A DNA stretch of 12,975 nt from an uncultured Bacilli bacterium (GTDB lineage: Bacteria > Bacillota_I > Bacilli_A > RF39 > UBA660): the NCBI GenBank assembly GCA_934095805.1, contig CAKOKV010000012.1, positions 1 to 12,975 of the forward strand, read 5' to 3'. The position numbers and the translations under genes were made by a program. Numbering within the stretch: the stretch's first letter is position 1; each line of letters begins with the position of its first letter. Positions 1 through 7,709 of the stretch are shown here, one piece after another. The notes below the pieces were generated by a model, which ran no database searches, was not told the origin of the DNA, and was given only the letters and a program-made list of their open reading frames with translations.

Positions 1-1293
1 TTCTAATCCAGTTAATCTTCTTAATTTTAACTCTAGTATTGCATCAGCTTGAATCTCGCTAAATCTATATTTTTCTATTAATCTTTGTTTTGCAAGTACA
101 TCGCTTTGACTTTCTTTGATTATTTTAATAATATCATCTATATGGTCTAATGCGATTTTATATCCTTCTAAAATATGTGCCCTTGCTTCTGCTTTTGCTA
201 AATCAAATCTTGTTCTTCTAACTATTATTTCTCTTTGATAATCTATATATTTAGAAATAATATCAACAATTCCCAATGTTCTTGGTTGACCTTGATCTAA
301 CATTAAGAATATTATTCCGAATGTTGATTGTAATTGAGTGTGTTTATATAAATTATTTAATACAACATTTGCATTTGCTTCTTTTTTTAATGTAATTACT
401 ATTTTAACACCATTTTCAATATTTGTTTCTTCATGGTAATCAGCAATTCCTTCTAAAACTTTATCTCTAACTAGTTCAGCTATTCTATTTTTTAATTCTA
501 ATGTATTAACTCCGTAAGGAATTTCTGTAATTATTATTCTATTTCTATTATTAGATTCTTCTATTTCAGCTTTACATCTAATAGTAATTGTTCCTCTTCC
601 TGTTTCATAGGCTTTTTTTATTCCACTATTTCCAAGTATTATTGCTCCTGTTGGAAAATCAGGACCTTTTATATATTGCATCATTTCATCAGTAGTTATT
701 TGTGGATTATCTATATATGCAATACAACCATCAATTACTTCTCCTAAGTTATGTGGTGGAATATTTGTTGCCATACCTACTGCAATTCCCATAGTTCCAT
801 TTACTAAAATGTTTGGAAATCTACTTGGAATTACTACTGGTTCTTTTTCTGTTTCATCAAAGTTTGGTATAAAATCTACTGTATCTTTATTAATATCTCT
901 TAATAATTCTAAACTTACTTTTGATAATCTTGCTTCTGTGTAACGCATTGCTGCTGCGCCATCACCATCCATGTTACCAAAGTTTCCGTGTCCATCCACA
1001 AGCATATATCTATAACTAAAATCTTGTGCCATTCTAACCATTGCTTCATATATTGATGAGTCTCCATGTGGATGGTATTTTCCCATTACATCTCCGACGA
1101 TTCTAGCACATTTTCTGTGTTGTTTATCTGGGGTATAACCTGATTCATACATTGAGTATAAAATTCTTCTGTGAACAGGCTTTAAACCGTCTCTTAGATC
1201 AGGTATAGCTCTTGCAACTATAACACTCATGGAATAATCTAGAAATGAATCTTTGACTTCTTTAACTATATTATTTTGTACTATTCTATCCAT
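1..1293 (-). CDS. gyrA: DNA gyrase subunit A, N-terminal half (cut by window edge)
   Basis: Breakage-reunion subunit of the A2B2 gyrase, which introduces negative supercoils ahead of replication forks using ATP hydrolysed by GyrB. The 431 codons present are the N-terminal half of a protein usually about 800-880 residues long; the frame is still open at base 1, so this is a window cut and not a truncation. Visible landmarks are the start [13 protein letters not shown], the quinolone-pocket motif [12 protein letters not shown] (wild-type Ser and Glu, as in other Gram-positives), [11 protein letters not shown] with the catalytic tyrosine, and the tower-region motif [12 protein letters not shown] at the cut. 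The start ATG at 1293-1291 follows an AGGAGG site lying in the 12-nt gap after the gyrB stop, so it is the last visible gene of a recF-gyrB-gyrA operon. The C-terminal beta-pinwheel, which separates GyrA from ParC, is outside the window; position next to gyrB and recF supports GyrA. Confidence 0.97.
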   Translation of the reverse strand, partial: MDRIVQNNIVKEVKDSFLDYSMSVIVARAIPDLRDGLKPVHRRILYSMYESGYTPDKQHRKCARIVGDVMGKYHPHGDSSIYEAMVRMAQDFSYRYMLVDGHGNFGNMDGDGAAAMRYTEARLSKVSLELLRDINKDTVDFIPNFDETEKEPVVIPSRFPNILVNGTMGIAVGMATNIPPHNLGEVIDGCIAYIDNPQITTDEMMQYIKGPDFPTGAIILGNSGIKKAYETGRGTITIRCKAEIEESNNRNRIIITEIPYGVNTLELKNRIAELVRDKVLEGIADYHEETNIENGVKIVITLKKEANANVVLNNLYKHTQLQSTFGIIFLMLDQGQPRTLGIVDIISKYIDYQREIIVRRTRFDLAKAEARAHILEGYKIALDHIDDIIKIIKESQSDVLAKQRLIEKYRFSEIQADAILELKLRRLTGLE

Positions 1294-1305
1294 TATTTCC
1301 TCCTA

Positions 1306-3216
1306 TTATATATCTAGATTTCCTACATCTAGTGCATTTTCTTCTATAAATTTCTTTCTTGGTTCTACTTCTTCTCCCATTAATGTTGTAAATATTTCAT
1401 CAGCTGCCATTACATCATCTACTGTTATTTGTCTTAGGATTCTATCTGCTTTTGACATTGTTGTATCTCTTAACTCATCTGCATCCATTTCACCAAGACC
1501 TTTCATACGAGTAATTATATACTTAGCATTTTCAGGTAAAGTTTTAACATATTCATCTTTTTCCTCATCTGATAATACATATTTAATATTTTTTCCATAA
1601 ACAATCTTATAAAGAGGTGGATTAGCTGCATATACATATCCATGCTCAACAACTGGTTTAAAGAATCTATAAAATAGTGTTAATAGTAATATTCTAATAT
1701 GAGAACCATCAACATCGGCATCGGTCATTATTATAATTTTGTGATATCTTAGTTTAGATAAATCAAATTCTTCACCTATTCCTGTTCCAAATGCAGTAAC
1801 TATTGTTCTTATTTCTTCGTTACTTAGCGCTCTATCTAATCTAGCCTTTTCTACATTTAGTATTTTTCCTCTTAAAGGTAAAATTGCCTGAGTCATATAA
1901 TCTCTACCTTTTTTAGCAGAACCACCGGCAGAATCTCCCTCGACTAGGAATATTTCTGATTCACTAGGATCTTTGCTTTTACAATCTGTTAATTTTCCAT
2001 AGAAATTTGTTATTTCTAGGTCTCCTTTTCTTCTTGTTAATTCTCTTGCTTTTTTAGCAGCAACTCTTGCTCTTGAAGCTAACATTACTTTTTCTATTAT
2101 AGCTTTTGCTTGATCTGGGTTTTCTAATAAGAATTTTTCTAATCCAGCCCCAAATACATTACTTGCTATTTTTCTTACTTCTACATTTCCTAATTTTGTT
2201 TTTGTTTGTCCTTCAAATTGTGGATTTGGATGTTTACAAGAAATAACTAATGTTATTCCCTCTTTTACATCATCTTGAGTAAGTGAATCGTCTTTTTCTT
2301 TTAGTATTCCATTATTTCTAGCATAATTGTTGATTACTCTTGATAATGCTAATCTAACTCCATCTTCATGAGTTCCACCTTCTACTGTATGGATATTGTT
2401 TGTAAAAGAATAAATATTACTTGAATAACCATCATTATATTGCATAGCAACTTCTATACTAATATTATCTTCTGCACCTTCTACATAAACTATATCATCA
2501 TGAACAGTTTTCTTATTTGTATTTAATAATTTAACATACTCAATTAAACCACCATTATATAAGAATTCATCTTTTGCACCAGTTCTTAAATCACTAAGTA
2601 TTATTCTTAATCCTTTATTTAAGAAAGCAAGTTCTCTTGTTCTACTCTTTAGTATTTCATAATTAAATACTGTTGTTTCTTCGAATATTTGTGGATCTGG
2701 TTTAAAAGTAACAGTTGTACCTGTTCTATTAGGGTCACAATCACCTATTACTTCTAGTGACATTACTGGGTGTCCACCTTTTTCAAATCTTTGATGATAA
2801 ATTTTTCCATCTCTATACACTTTTACTTCTAACCATTCTGATAGTGCATTAACAACTGATGCACCAACTCCATGTAATCCACCAGATACTTTGTAGCCTC
2901 CGCCACCAAATTTACCACCTGCATGTAATACTGTAAATATTGTTTCTACCGTTGATACTCCTGTTTTTGGGTGAACACCTGTTGGCATTCCTCTTCCGTC
3001 ATCTCTTACACTAACACTATTATCTTCATGAATAATTATTTCAATATTATTACAGTATCCAGCTAATGCTTCATCAACTGAGTTATCAACTATTTCCCAT
3101 ACTAAGTGATGAAGACCTCTTTCTCCTGTTGTTCCAATGTACATACCAGGTCTTTTACGAACGGCTTCTAAGCCTTCTAATACTTGAATATCATTAACTC
3201 CGTACTCTTCTTTCAT
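1306..3216 (-). CDS. gyrB: DNA gyrase subunit B
   Basis: ATPase subunit of gyrase; works with GyrA in the cytoplasm to supercoil DNA. The 636-residue length is normal for the short Gram-positive form. The GHKL ATPase domain shows [10 protein letters not shown] (41-50) with the Mg-binding Asn, DDGRGMPTG (72-80) and the glycine-rich ATP lid [19 protein letters not shown] (100-118). The transducer contains the conserved QTKTKLG (337-343). The TOPRIM domain shows EGDSAGGS (426-433) and DADVDGSH (499-506), followed by the conserved tail region MKGLGEMD. Its ATG touches the recF stop codon directly (TAG then ATG), and its ribosome site AAGGAG lies inside the last recF codons, so translation is probably coupled to recF. 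Nothing looks degraded; no resistance-type change is apparent in the TOPRIM motif. Confidence 0.98.
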   Translation of the reverse strand: MKEEYGVNDIQVLEGLEAVRKRPGMYIGTTGERGLHHLVWEIVDNSVDEALAGYCNNIEIIIHEDNSVSVRDDGRGMPTGVHPKTGVSTVETIFTVLHAGGKFGGGGYKVSGGLHGVGASVVNALSEWLEVKVYRDGKIYHQRFEKGGHPVMSLEVIGDCDPNRTGTTVTFKPDPQIFEETTVFNYEILKSRTRELAFLNKGLRIILSDLRTGAKDEFLYNGGLIEYVKLLNTNKKTVHDDIVYVEGAEDNISIEVAMQYNDGYSSNIYSFTNNIHTVEGGTHEDGVRLALSRVINNYARNNGILKEKDDSLTQDDVKEGITLVISCKHPNPQFEGQTKTKLGNVEVRKIASNVFGAGLEKFLLENPDQAKAIIEKVMLASRARVAAKKARELTRRKGDLEITNFYGKLTDCKSKDPSESEIFLVEGDSAGGSAKKGRDYMTQAILPLRGKILNVEKARLDRALSNEEIRTIVTAFGTGIGEEFDLSKLRYHKIIIMTDADVDGSHIRILLLTLFYRFFKPVVEHGYVYAANPPLYKIVYGKNIKYVLSDEEKDEYVKTLPENAKYIITRMKGLGEMDADELRDTTMSKADRILRQITVDDVMAADEIFTTLMGEEVEPRKKFIEENALDVGNLDI

Positions 3217-4299
3217 CTAATTCTCCTTCTTGTCTAAATTATATATTTTTGCTCTATCAACTATTTTCTTATTAATATTCTTTAAGTCAGTAGTTGTTAT
3301 AAATATCTGTATACTTTTATCTAATGATTTAAATATGTTATTTCTGTTAGCTTCGTCTAGTTCACTAAATAAGTCATCTAACAATAATATTGGCTTTATA
3401 TCATAGTTTTCTATGAATATTTTTACCTCGGATAATTTCATTGCTAAAACGATTAATTTTTGTATTCCTTGTGAACTATATTCTTTTGAATTATTACCAT
3501 TTTGATAAAAAGTAAAATCATCTCGGTGTACACCATGATTTGTCATGCCTAAGTTTATTTCTTTTGTTCTATTTTTCTTTAAAAAGTTTATTAATTTTTC
3601 TTTATCTTCTAATGAATAGTCAGATTCATATTTAATTTCAATTTTTTGATTTTTAGTATAATTTTTAAATATATTATTAATATTACTATTAATCAAATCT
3701 ATATATTTTTTTCTATATTCATATATTTTCATGCCATTTTCTACAATCTTTTCATCTAATATATCTAAGTATCTAGTGTCGAGATTGCTATTTAGCATTA
3801 ATTTTTTTAAATAATCATTTTTATTTTTTATTAAAATTGTATAATTATTTAAATAATGAATATATTCTTTGTGTAATTGTGATAATTGAATATTTAAATA
3901 GTTTCTCCTAGTATTTGGCGAAGATTTTATAAGTTTTAGTTCATCTGGTGATAACATAATTATTCTATATTGTGATATAAAATCGCTTAATTTTCGTTGT
4001 AGTTTAGAATTAATTTTTGTTTTCTTACCATTTTTATCTAAAAATAATTCTAAATTCTTCTTTGGACCATAATCAAAATAATAAACTTTTATTCTAAAAA
4101 AGTCCTTTCCTTCTTTAATTATAGATAGTTCATTATTTGTTTTAAAAGATTTTGCTAAACTTCCTAAATAAATGGATTCTATAATACTTGTTTTACCTAT
4201 TCCATTTTTACCAATAATGATGTTTAAATTTGAAAAATTATCAAAGGATTTTTTAGTATAATTTCTAAAATTCATTAGTTCAATTTTTGTTATATTCAT
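3217..4299 (-). CDS. recF: DNA replication and repair protein RecF
   Basis: SMC-like ATPase that helps load RecA at single-strand gaps together with RecO and RecR. The 360 residues match the family length. Walker A is GKNGIGKT (30-37), the conserved GVHRDD motif lies at 256-261, the ABC signature is SSQGIQK (275-281), and Walker B is LLLDDLFSELD (305-315) followed by IFITTTD. The protein is unusually rich in Lys, Asn and Ile, as expected in this AT-rich genome. It opens the recF-gyrB-gyrA operon. In Bacillus recF is separated from dnaN by yaaA; here a comK cassette fills that place and recF gains its own leader. The ATG at 4299-4297 gives the canonical N-terminus MNITKIELMNFRN. However, the strongest ribosome site upstream (a run of six G) is better placed for an out-of-frame ATG 13 nt upstream. 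Confidence 0.97.
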   Translation of the reverse strand: MNITKIELMNFRNYTKKSFDNFSNLNIIIGKNGIGKTSIIESIYLGSLAKSFKTNNELSIIKEGKDFFRIKVYYFDYGPKKNLELFLDKNGKKTKINSKLQRKLSDFISQYRIIMLSPDELKLIKSSPNTRRNYLNIQLSQLHKEYIHYLNNYTILIKNKNDYLKKLMLNSNLDTRYLDILDEKIVENGMKIYEYRKKYIDLINSNINNIFKNYTKNQKIEIKYESDYSLEDKEKLINFLKKNRTKEINLGMTNHGVHRDDFTFYQNGNNSKEYSSQGIQKLIVLAMKLSEVKIFIENYDIKPILLLDDLFSELDEANRNNIFKSLDKSIQIFITTTDLKNINKKIVDRAKIYNLDKKEN

Positions 4300-4312
4300 T
4301 TTTAAACTTCAT
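4280..4312 (-). other. Possible 10-codon upstream ORF overlapping the recF start
   Basis: An ATG at 4312-4310 lies four bases after a run of six G (4317-4322), an ideal Shine-Dalgarno distance. It encodes MKFKNEYNKN and ends in TGA at 4282-4280, about 17 bases inside recF and in another frame. The recF ATG itself is about 17 nt from the G run and has only a weak GAAG nearby. A ribosome finishing the short ORF would stop just past the recF start and could reinitiate there. Whether it is translated cannot be seen from sequence. Confidence 0.35.
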
Positions 4313-4367
4313 TTAACCCCCCTTTTTTAATTTTTATGTATTATAGATACACCTACACGACAATATA

Positions 4368-4376
4368 ATTATAACA
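4368..4376 (-). promoter_or_regulatory. Candidate extended -10 promoter for recF-gyrB-gyrA
   Basis: On the minus strand TGT-TATAAT is a perfect extended -10 element. No good -35 is present, because the expected place is the T-run of the comK terminator. A second TATAAT lies at 4345-4340, inside the inverted repeat TGTAT-N5-ATACA (4337-4351), which could be an alternative start or an operator. A promoter is required somewhere here because the upstream gene ends in a terminator. Confidence 0.5.
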
Positions 4377-4389
4377 TAAAATGATATAT

Positions 4390-4425
4390 AAAAAAAGATA
4401 ATTTTATATTTAATTATCTTTTTTT
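4390..4425 (-). terminator. AT-rich hairpin terminator after comK
   Basis: A perfect 14-bp inverted repeat (arms 4390-4403 and 4412-4425, 8-base loop) has seven T on the transcript side. The upstream arm includes the last codons and stop of comK. Being symmetrical it could act on both strands. The stem is almost entirely A-T, so its strength is uncertain. Confidence 0.7.
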
Positions 4426-4865
4426 AATATTCTTTCTTCAAGTATAAATTTTAATCTAGTAGCTCTTAAAATTTGATTAGAAAGTGATCCATATGATACA
4501 TCAAATTCTATAAAATCACCATTTTGAAATCTTATTGCTGATTTTTTTGGACCTAATTTGAAATATTTATCTATCTTTTCTAAATTAATCCATATACAAT
4601 CTTCATTTTCGGCTGATGAAGTTGGAAAAAATATTATTTTTCTGCTTTCTTCAACTATTATTGGAGATTTATGTGTTATGCCTAACAACTTCTTAGTACC
4701 TTCTTTTCTTCCTTCATAAGAACTTCCAAAATATTCACAACTATGTTCAAGAATATTTAACACGGGAGTTTCTATTATATATTCTGCATCAGTTTCTATT
4801 ACTTTTGCTGTGTTCTTATCAATAGGTGCTATTACTTGTGTATCATAAGTAATTTCATAATTCAT
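4410..4865 (-). CDS. comK: ComK-family competence transcription factor (short form)
   Basis: ComK is the master activator of natural transformation genes (DNA uptake and recombination) in Bacillus. The identification rests on a strong run of family residues: HSCEYFGSSYEGRKEGT (41-57), ITHKSPIIV (63-71), IFFPTSS (78-84), CIWINL (90-95) and SYGSLSNQILRATRLK (124-139). These align closely with the B. subtilis protein as I remember it. The start used is the ATG at 4865-4863, preceded by AAGGGGG; an in-frame ATG 15 codons upstream (4910) lacks such a site and is not counted. At 151 residues the protein is about 40 shorter than B. subtilis ComK (192). It ends soon after the conserved core, so the C-terminal region with the MecA-binding FMLYPK motif is missing. 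It sits between dnaN and recF as its own unit, with a promoter, three 0A-like boxes and a terminator. Function as a competence regulator is inferred from family membership. Confidence 0.88.
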   Translation of the reverse strand: MNYEITYDTQVIAPIDKNTAKVIETDAEYIIETPVLNILEHSCEYFGSSYEGRKEGTKKLLGITHKSPIIVEESRKIIFFPTSSAENEDCIWINLEKIDKYFKLGPKKSAIRFQNGDFIEFDVSYGSLSNQILRATRLKFILEERILKKDN

Positions 4866-4896
4866 TATTTTTCCCCCTTTCTTTTTAATGGCCACT

Positions 4897-4905
4897 ATAA
4901 TAGCA
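4897..4905 (-). promoter_or_regulatory. Extended -10 promoter of comK
   Basis: The minus strand reads TGC-TATTAT, a good extended -10, preceded by GTGTG. At the 17-bp distance there is no recognisable -35 hexamer. The place is taken by the repeated TTCGACA elements, which suggests dependence on an activator. The predicted start point is near 4890, leaving a leader of about 25 nt with the AAGGGGG ribosome site. Confidence 0.6.
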
Positions 4906-4914
4906 CACACTATT

Positions 4915-4941
4915 TGTCGAATTTTGTCGAAATATGTCGAA
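4915..4941 (+). promoter_or_regulatory. Three tandem Spo0A-type boxes (TGTCGAA) upstream of comK
   Basis: TGTCGAA occurs at 4915-4921, 4925-4931 and 4935-4941: three identical heptamers at exact 10-bp intervals, on one face of the helix. TGTCGAA is the core 0A box bound by phosphorylated Spo0A, and 10-bp tandem spacing is the arrangement known for Spo0A dimers. The array covers roughly -25 to -51 relative to the predicted comK start. Spo0A itself is not in this window, so the binding protein is inferred. Confidence 0.7.
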
Positions 4942-4969
4942 AAAAGTAAAAAAATTATTTTTTTGAAAT

Positions 4970-4993
4970 AAAAAAAACGAATTTCTTCGTTTT
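4970..4993 (-). terminator. Hairpin terminator at the end of dnaN
   Basis: An 8-bp stem (AAAACGAA 4974-4981 with TTCGTTTT 4986-4993, 4-base loop) is followed on the minus strand by more T. The stem overlaps the last base of the dnaN TAA stop. It closes the dnaA-dnaN unit and isolates comK. Confidence 0.8.
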
Positions 4994-6111
4994 TAGTATG
5001 TCTTCATTGGTAAAATTAATTCAATTAATTCTTCATTTTCTATTTCTTTTAGTATTATTGGATTAATTTCTCCATTTAATAATATATATATTTCTTCTTG
5101 TGTAAATACTTTTAATGCTTCCATCATATATTTAACACTGAAAGATATTTTAATATTATTTTCTGTTTCATTAGTGATGTTAATTTTATCTTTTCCTTTT
5201 CCTTCTGTACTTGCAGCTCTTATTATTAGATCACTACCATTAATTTCCATATCAACTATATTCTTATCTTTTGATTGAGTTAATGAAGAAGCTGTATCTA
5301 ATAAGCTATATAAATCTTTTAAATTAGCTTTTATTTTATATTTAAATTCTTTTGGTATTGAATTATCTGTATTAGGATAAGTTCCATTTAATAATGATGT
5401 TTGAAATATTATATTATCAAATTTAAATAGTGCTTTATTTGGAAATACATGTATTTCTAATTCAGATTCACTACCGATTGTTTTAACAAGTTCATTTATA
5501 TTTCTAGCAGGTATTACCATATTAATATTTTCACTATACATTGAATCTAATTTAATGGTTACTTTTGATAATCTATAAGAATCAGTAGCAACACATTCAA
5601 ATATATCACCTATTAACTTTATATTAACACCAGTTAATAATGGTCTACTTTCTTGAAGTGAACAAGCAAATGATGTTTTACTAATTATTTCTTTAAATTT
5701 TTGACTATCTAATTTGATAGGATGTTTAACTTCTTCTAATTTAATATTAGGAAAGTCTTCTTGATTAAAACAAGGGAAGTCATAAATTCCACCACTTTCT
5801 GTTTTAAATGATACTTCATTATTTTCAAAATTTTCTACTAGTATATTTGTATTTTGTAATTTACTAATAGTATTTAATAAAGTTTTTCCATAAATGATTG
5901 TACATCCAACTTCATCTATACTTTTAATATCTTTTTTATCAATAAATGTTTGTATAGTAATATCATTATCTGTTGCAGTTAAGTATAATCCATCTTTTGT
6001 TAGTTCAAATTTAATACCATTTAATACTGGAATTATATTTCTTGTTGATAAAGCTTTACTTACACAATTTAGTCCTTCCATTAAAATATTTTTTTCTATT
6101 AACATTTTCAT
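4993..6111 (-). CDS. dnaN: DNA polymerase III beta sliding clamp
   Basis: Ring-forming processivity clamp that tethers the replicative polymerase and binds many partners through clamp-binding motifs. The length of 372 residues is typical for three repeated clamp folds. Recognisable stretches are the N-terminus MLIEKNILMEGLNCVSKAL, FPNIKLEEV after the first domain, SRPLLTGVN, ATDSYRLSK, VIPARNINELVKTI, and the family-typical C-terminus LILPMKTY, which forms part of the partner-binding pocket. The first ATG (6111-6109) lies 9 nt after AAGGAGG and is preferred over the ATG two codons later. It follows dnaA after a 138-nt spacer that holds origin elements, as in Bacillus, and is terminated by a hairpin overlapping its stop. 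Confidence 0.98.
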   Translation of the reverse strand: MKMLIEKNILMEGLNCVSKALSTRNIIPVLNGIKFELTKDGLYLTATDNDITIQTFIDKKDIKSIDEVGCTIIYGKTLLNTISKLQNTNILVENFENNEVSFKTESGGIYDFPCFNQEDFPNIKLEEVKHPIKLDSQKFKEIISKTSFACSLQESRPLLTGVNIKLIGDIFECVATDSYRLSKVTIKLDSMYSENINMVIPARNINELVKTIGSESELEIHVFPNKALFKFDNIIFQTSLLNGTYPNTDNSIPKEFKYKIKANLKDLYSLLDTASSLTQSKDKNIVDMEINGSDLIIRAASTEGKGKDKINITNETENNIKISFSVKYMMEALKVFTQEEIYILLNGEINPIILKEIENEELIELILPMKTY

Positions 6112-6249
6112 AATTTTCTTCCTCCTTATTATTATATATATTTATTATTATTATAGAGTGTTAATATTGTTGATAACTCATTTATAATACGATAAATACT
6201 ACATTTTTATGTAAACTTATCGTTGTTAAGATGTTAGTAACTTGTTAAT
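6112..6249. other. Downstream half of oriC (dnaA-dnaN spacer)
   Basis: This spacer corresponds to the Bacillus incC position. It contains DnaA-box-like sites TGTTGATAA (6168-6176) and TGTTAATAT (6159-6167) on the minus strand, and TTATTCACA (6250-6258) overlapping the dnaA stop. It also holds one copy of a 12-bp motif, TTATGTAAACTT (6207-6218), that recurs on the other side of dnaA. The dnaN ribosome site closes it at 6121-6127. I see no clear separate dnaN promoter. Confidence 0.7.
6142..6176 (-). other. Candidate DnaA-trio unwinding element
   Basis: Read on the minus strand, two DnaA boxes abut head to tail (TTATCAACA, ATATTAACA). A short CTC spacer follows, then TATAATAATAATAA. DnaA-trios are 5'-TA(G/A)-3' triplets placed just downstream of DnaA boxes, where a DnaA filament engages one strand. 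The order and position upstream of dnaN match the B. subtilis basal unwinding system. TAA runs are common in AT-rich DNA, so the support is the arrangement, not the triplets alone. Confidence 0.6.
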
Positions 6250-7641
6250 TTATTCACAAATTTTTTCTTTTAATGTTTTAATTTCTTCTTGAAGTGTTGT
6301 ATTTGTTTTTAATTCGTTAGAAATTTTTTCATGTGAATATATAACAGTTGAATGATCTCTTCCTCCAAATTCTAATCCTATTCTTTGCAGGCTTTCATCA
6401 GTCATTATTCGACTTAAATACATTGCGATTGCTCTTGCATCAGTTACATTCTTTTTCTTCATTTTTCCTTTTAACATCGCAGGTTCTAAGCCAAAATATT
6501 TAGCAACTATATCTATTATTTTACTTACTGAATTTGTTCTGTATACTGTTTTTGAAACAAATTCTTGTAGAGCTTCTCTTGCTATATCTAATGTTACTTC
6601 TGATATATTGAATGTTGCTTTGTAGGCAACCACTCTTGTTATGGCTCCTTCTAAATCTCTTACACTACTTCCACAATTACTTGCTATATATTCAACCACC
6701 TCATCTTTAATATCTAAATCAAAGTTATATACCATTATTTTATTTTTTATAATATTTTTCTTTAAGTCTATATCTGGTGGATTAATGGATGAAGTTAAGC
6801 CCCATCTAAATCTTGTTTTAAGCCTTTCTTCTAATAATTCGTAATCATTTATTGATCTATCTGAAGCTATTACTATTTGTTTTTCATTTTCATATAAACT
6901 ATTAAATGTATTAGTGAATTCCATTTGTGATTTTACTTTATTATCTAAAAATTGAATATCATCTATCATTAATACATCTACATCTCTATATTTTTCTCTA
7001 AATGCTTCTAAATAAGTTATATTGTTACCATATTTATTTTTAGTATTTATTATAGCTCTGTAATCATTTGCGAATTCTTCTGCTTTAATATATAGGACTC
7101 TCTTATCTGAATGAAGAACAATGTAATTACCTATTGCATGCATTAAATGTGTCTTACCAAGTCCACTTTTAGCATAAATAAAGTATGGATTATATAGTTT
7201 TCCTGGATTTTGTGCTACTGCCATTGCTGTGCCATATGCTAATTTATTTGAGTCTCCAACTATAAAAGTATCAAAAGTATGTTTTGGATTAAAATTACTT
7301 GAATATTTATAATTTTTTAAATCATTAAAGTCTTCTTCTATATTTTCTTCAATAATTCTTGGTTTTTCTTTCTTTTTTGACAATTTATCAACATCTTTTT
7401 GAAAGATATATTCAATAGTACATGTATCATTTGTTATATCATTCAATGTATCTTCAATTAATGTTACATAGTTTTTAGTTATATTTTGTAGTAATAATTC
7501 ATTGTTTGGTACTATTATAACTATTTTACTATCGTCATAAGAATGAATTCTAAGATCTTTGAATATGTAATTATATGACATCAAAGATACTTTTGACTTT
7601 ATTTTTGATAAGAATTTTACCCATATATCTTCAATATCCAT
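6250..7641 (-). CDS. dnaA: Chromosomal replication initiator DnaA
   Basis: AAA+ initiator that binds DnaA boxes, opens the origin and recruits the helicase; it also acts as a transcription factor. The 463-residue protein has domain I at about 1-85, a short Lys/Glu-rich linker (86-115), the AAA+ core from HTFDTFIVG (121-129), Walker B DVLMIDDIQFL (222-232), the arginine-finger region ERLKTRFRWGL (272-282), and a C-terminal helix-turn-helix with FGGRDHSTVIYSHEKI. The Walker A motif reads AKSGLGKTHL (157-166): its first Gly, nearly always present, is Ala, confirmed by a GCT codon. The start ATG at 7641-7639 has GGAAG upstream. A consensus promoter and many DnaA boxes lie upstream, so autoregulation by DnaA is likely. 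Confidence 0.98.
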   Translation of the reverse strand: MDIEDIWVKFLSKIKSKVSLMSYNYIFKDLRIHSYDDSKIVIIVPNNELLLQNITKNYVTLIEDTLNDITNDTCTIEYIFQKDVDKLSKKKEKPRIIEENIEEDFNDLKNYKYSSNFNPKHTFDTFIVGDSNKLAYGTAMAVAQNPGKLYNPYFIYAKSGLGKTHLMHAIGNYIVLHSDKRVLYIKAEEFANDYRAIINTKNKYGNNITYLEAFREKYRDVDVLMIDDIQFLDNKVKSQMEFTNTFNSLYENEKQIVIASDRSINDYELLEERLKTRFRWGLTSSINPPDIDLKKNIIKNKIMVYNFDLDIKDEVVEYIASNCGSSVRDLEGAITRVVAYKATFNISEVTLDIAREALQEFVSKTVYRTNSVSKIIDIVAKYFGLEPAMLKGKMKKKNVTDARAIAMYLSRIMTDESLQRIGLEFGGRDHSTVIYSHEKISNELKTNTTLQEEIKTLKEKICE

Positions 7642-7679
7642 ATATATTTACTTCCTTTCTTTTTGTCTTTCTAAGATAA

Positions 7680-7707
7680 ATTATAAATCAACTTTTTTTA
7701 ATGTCAA
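7680..7707 (-). promoter_or_regulatory. Consensus sigma-A promoter of dnaA
   Basis: On the minus strand TTGACA (7707-7702) and TATAAT (7685-7680) are separated by 16 bp; both hexamers are perfect. A DnaA-box-like TTATTAACA (7719-7727) lies just upstream of the -35, suitable for autorepression. Confidence 0.85.
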
Positions 7708-7709
7708 AA

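Noticed and set aside
1021..1090. Quinolone-resistance substitution in gyrA
   Set aside because: The pocket reads [12 protein letters not shown], the susceptible Gram-positive type.
1253..1600. Plus-strand open frame of 115 codons
   Set aside because: It overlaps gyrB and gyrA on the opposite strand, has no ribosome site, and its Ser/Ile-rich translation is typical of an antisense shadow. The other short antisense frames (5894, 6641, 8268, 8900, 12134) were rejected for the same reason.
4866..4910. N-terminal extension of ComK from the in-frame ATG at 4910
   Set aside because: The ATG lies within the promoter region with no ribosome site. The ATG at 4865 has AAGGGGG at good spacing and gives the family-like start.
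4948..4964. ComK-type AT box (AAAA-N5-TTTT) upstream of comK
   Set aside because: The match exists, but A and T runs of this kind occur throughout the window; without a paired box at helical spacing it is not evidence of autoregulation.
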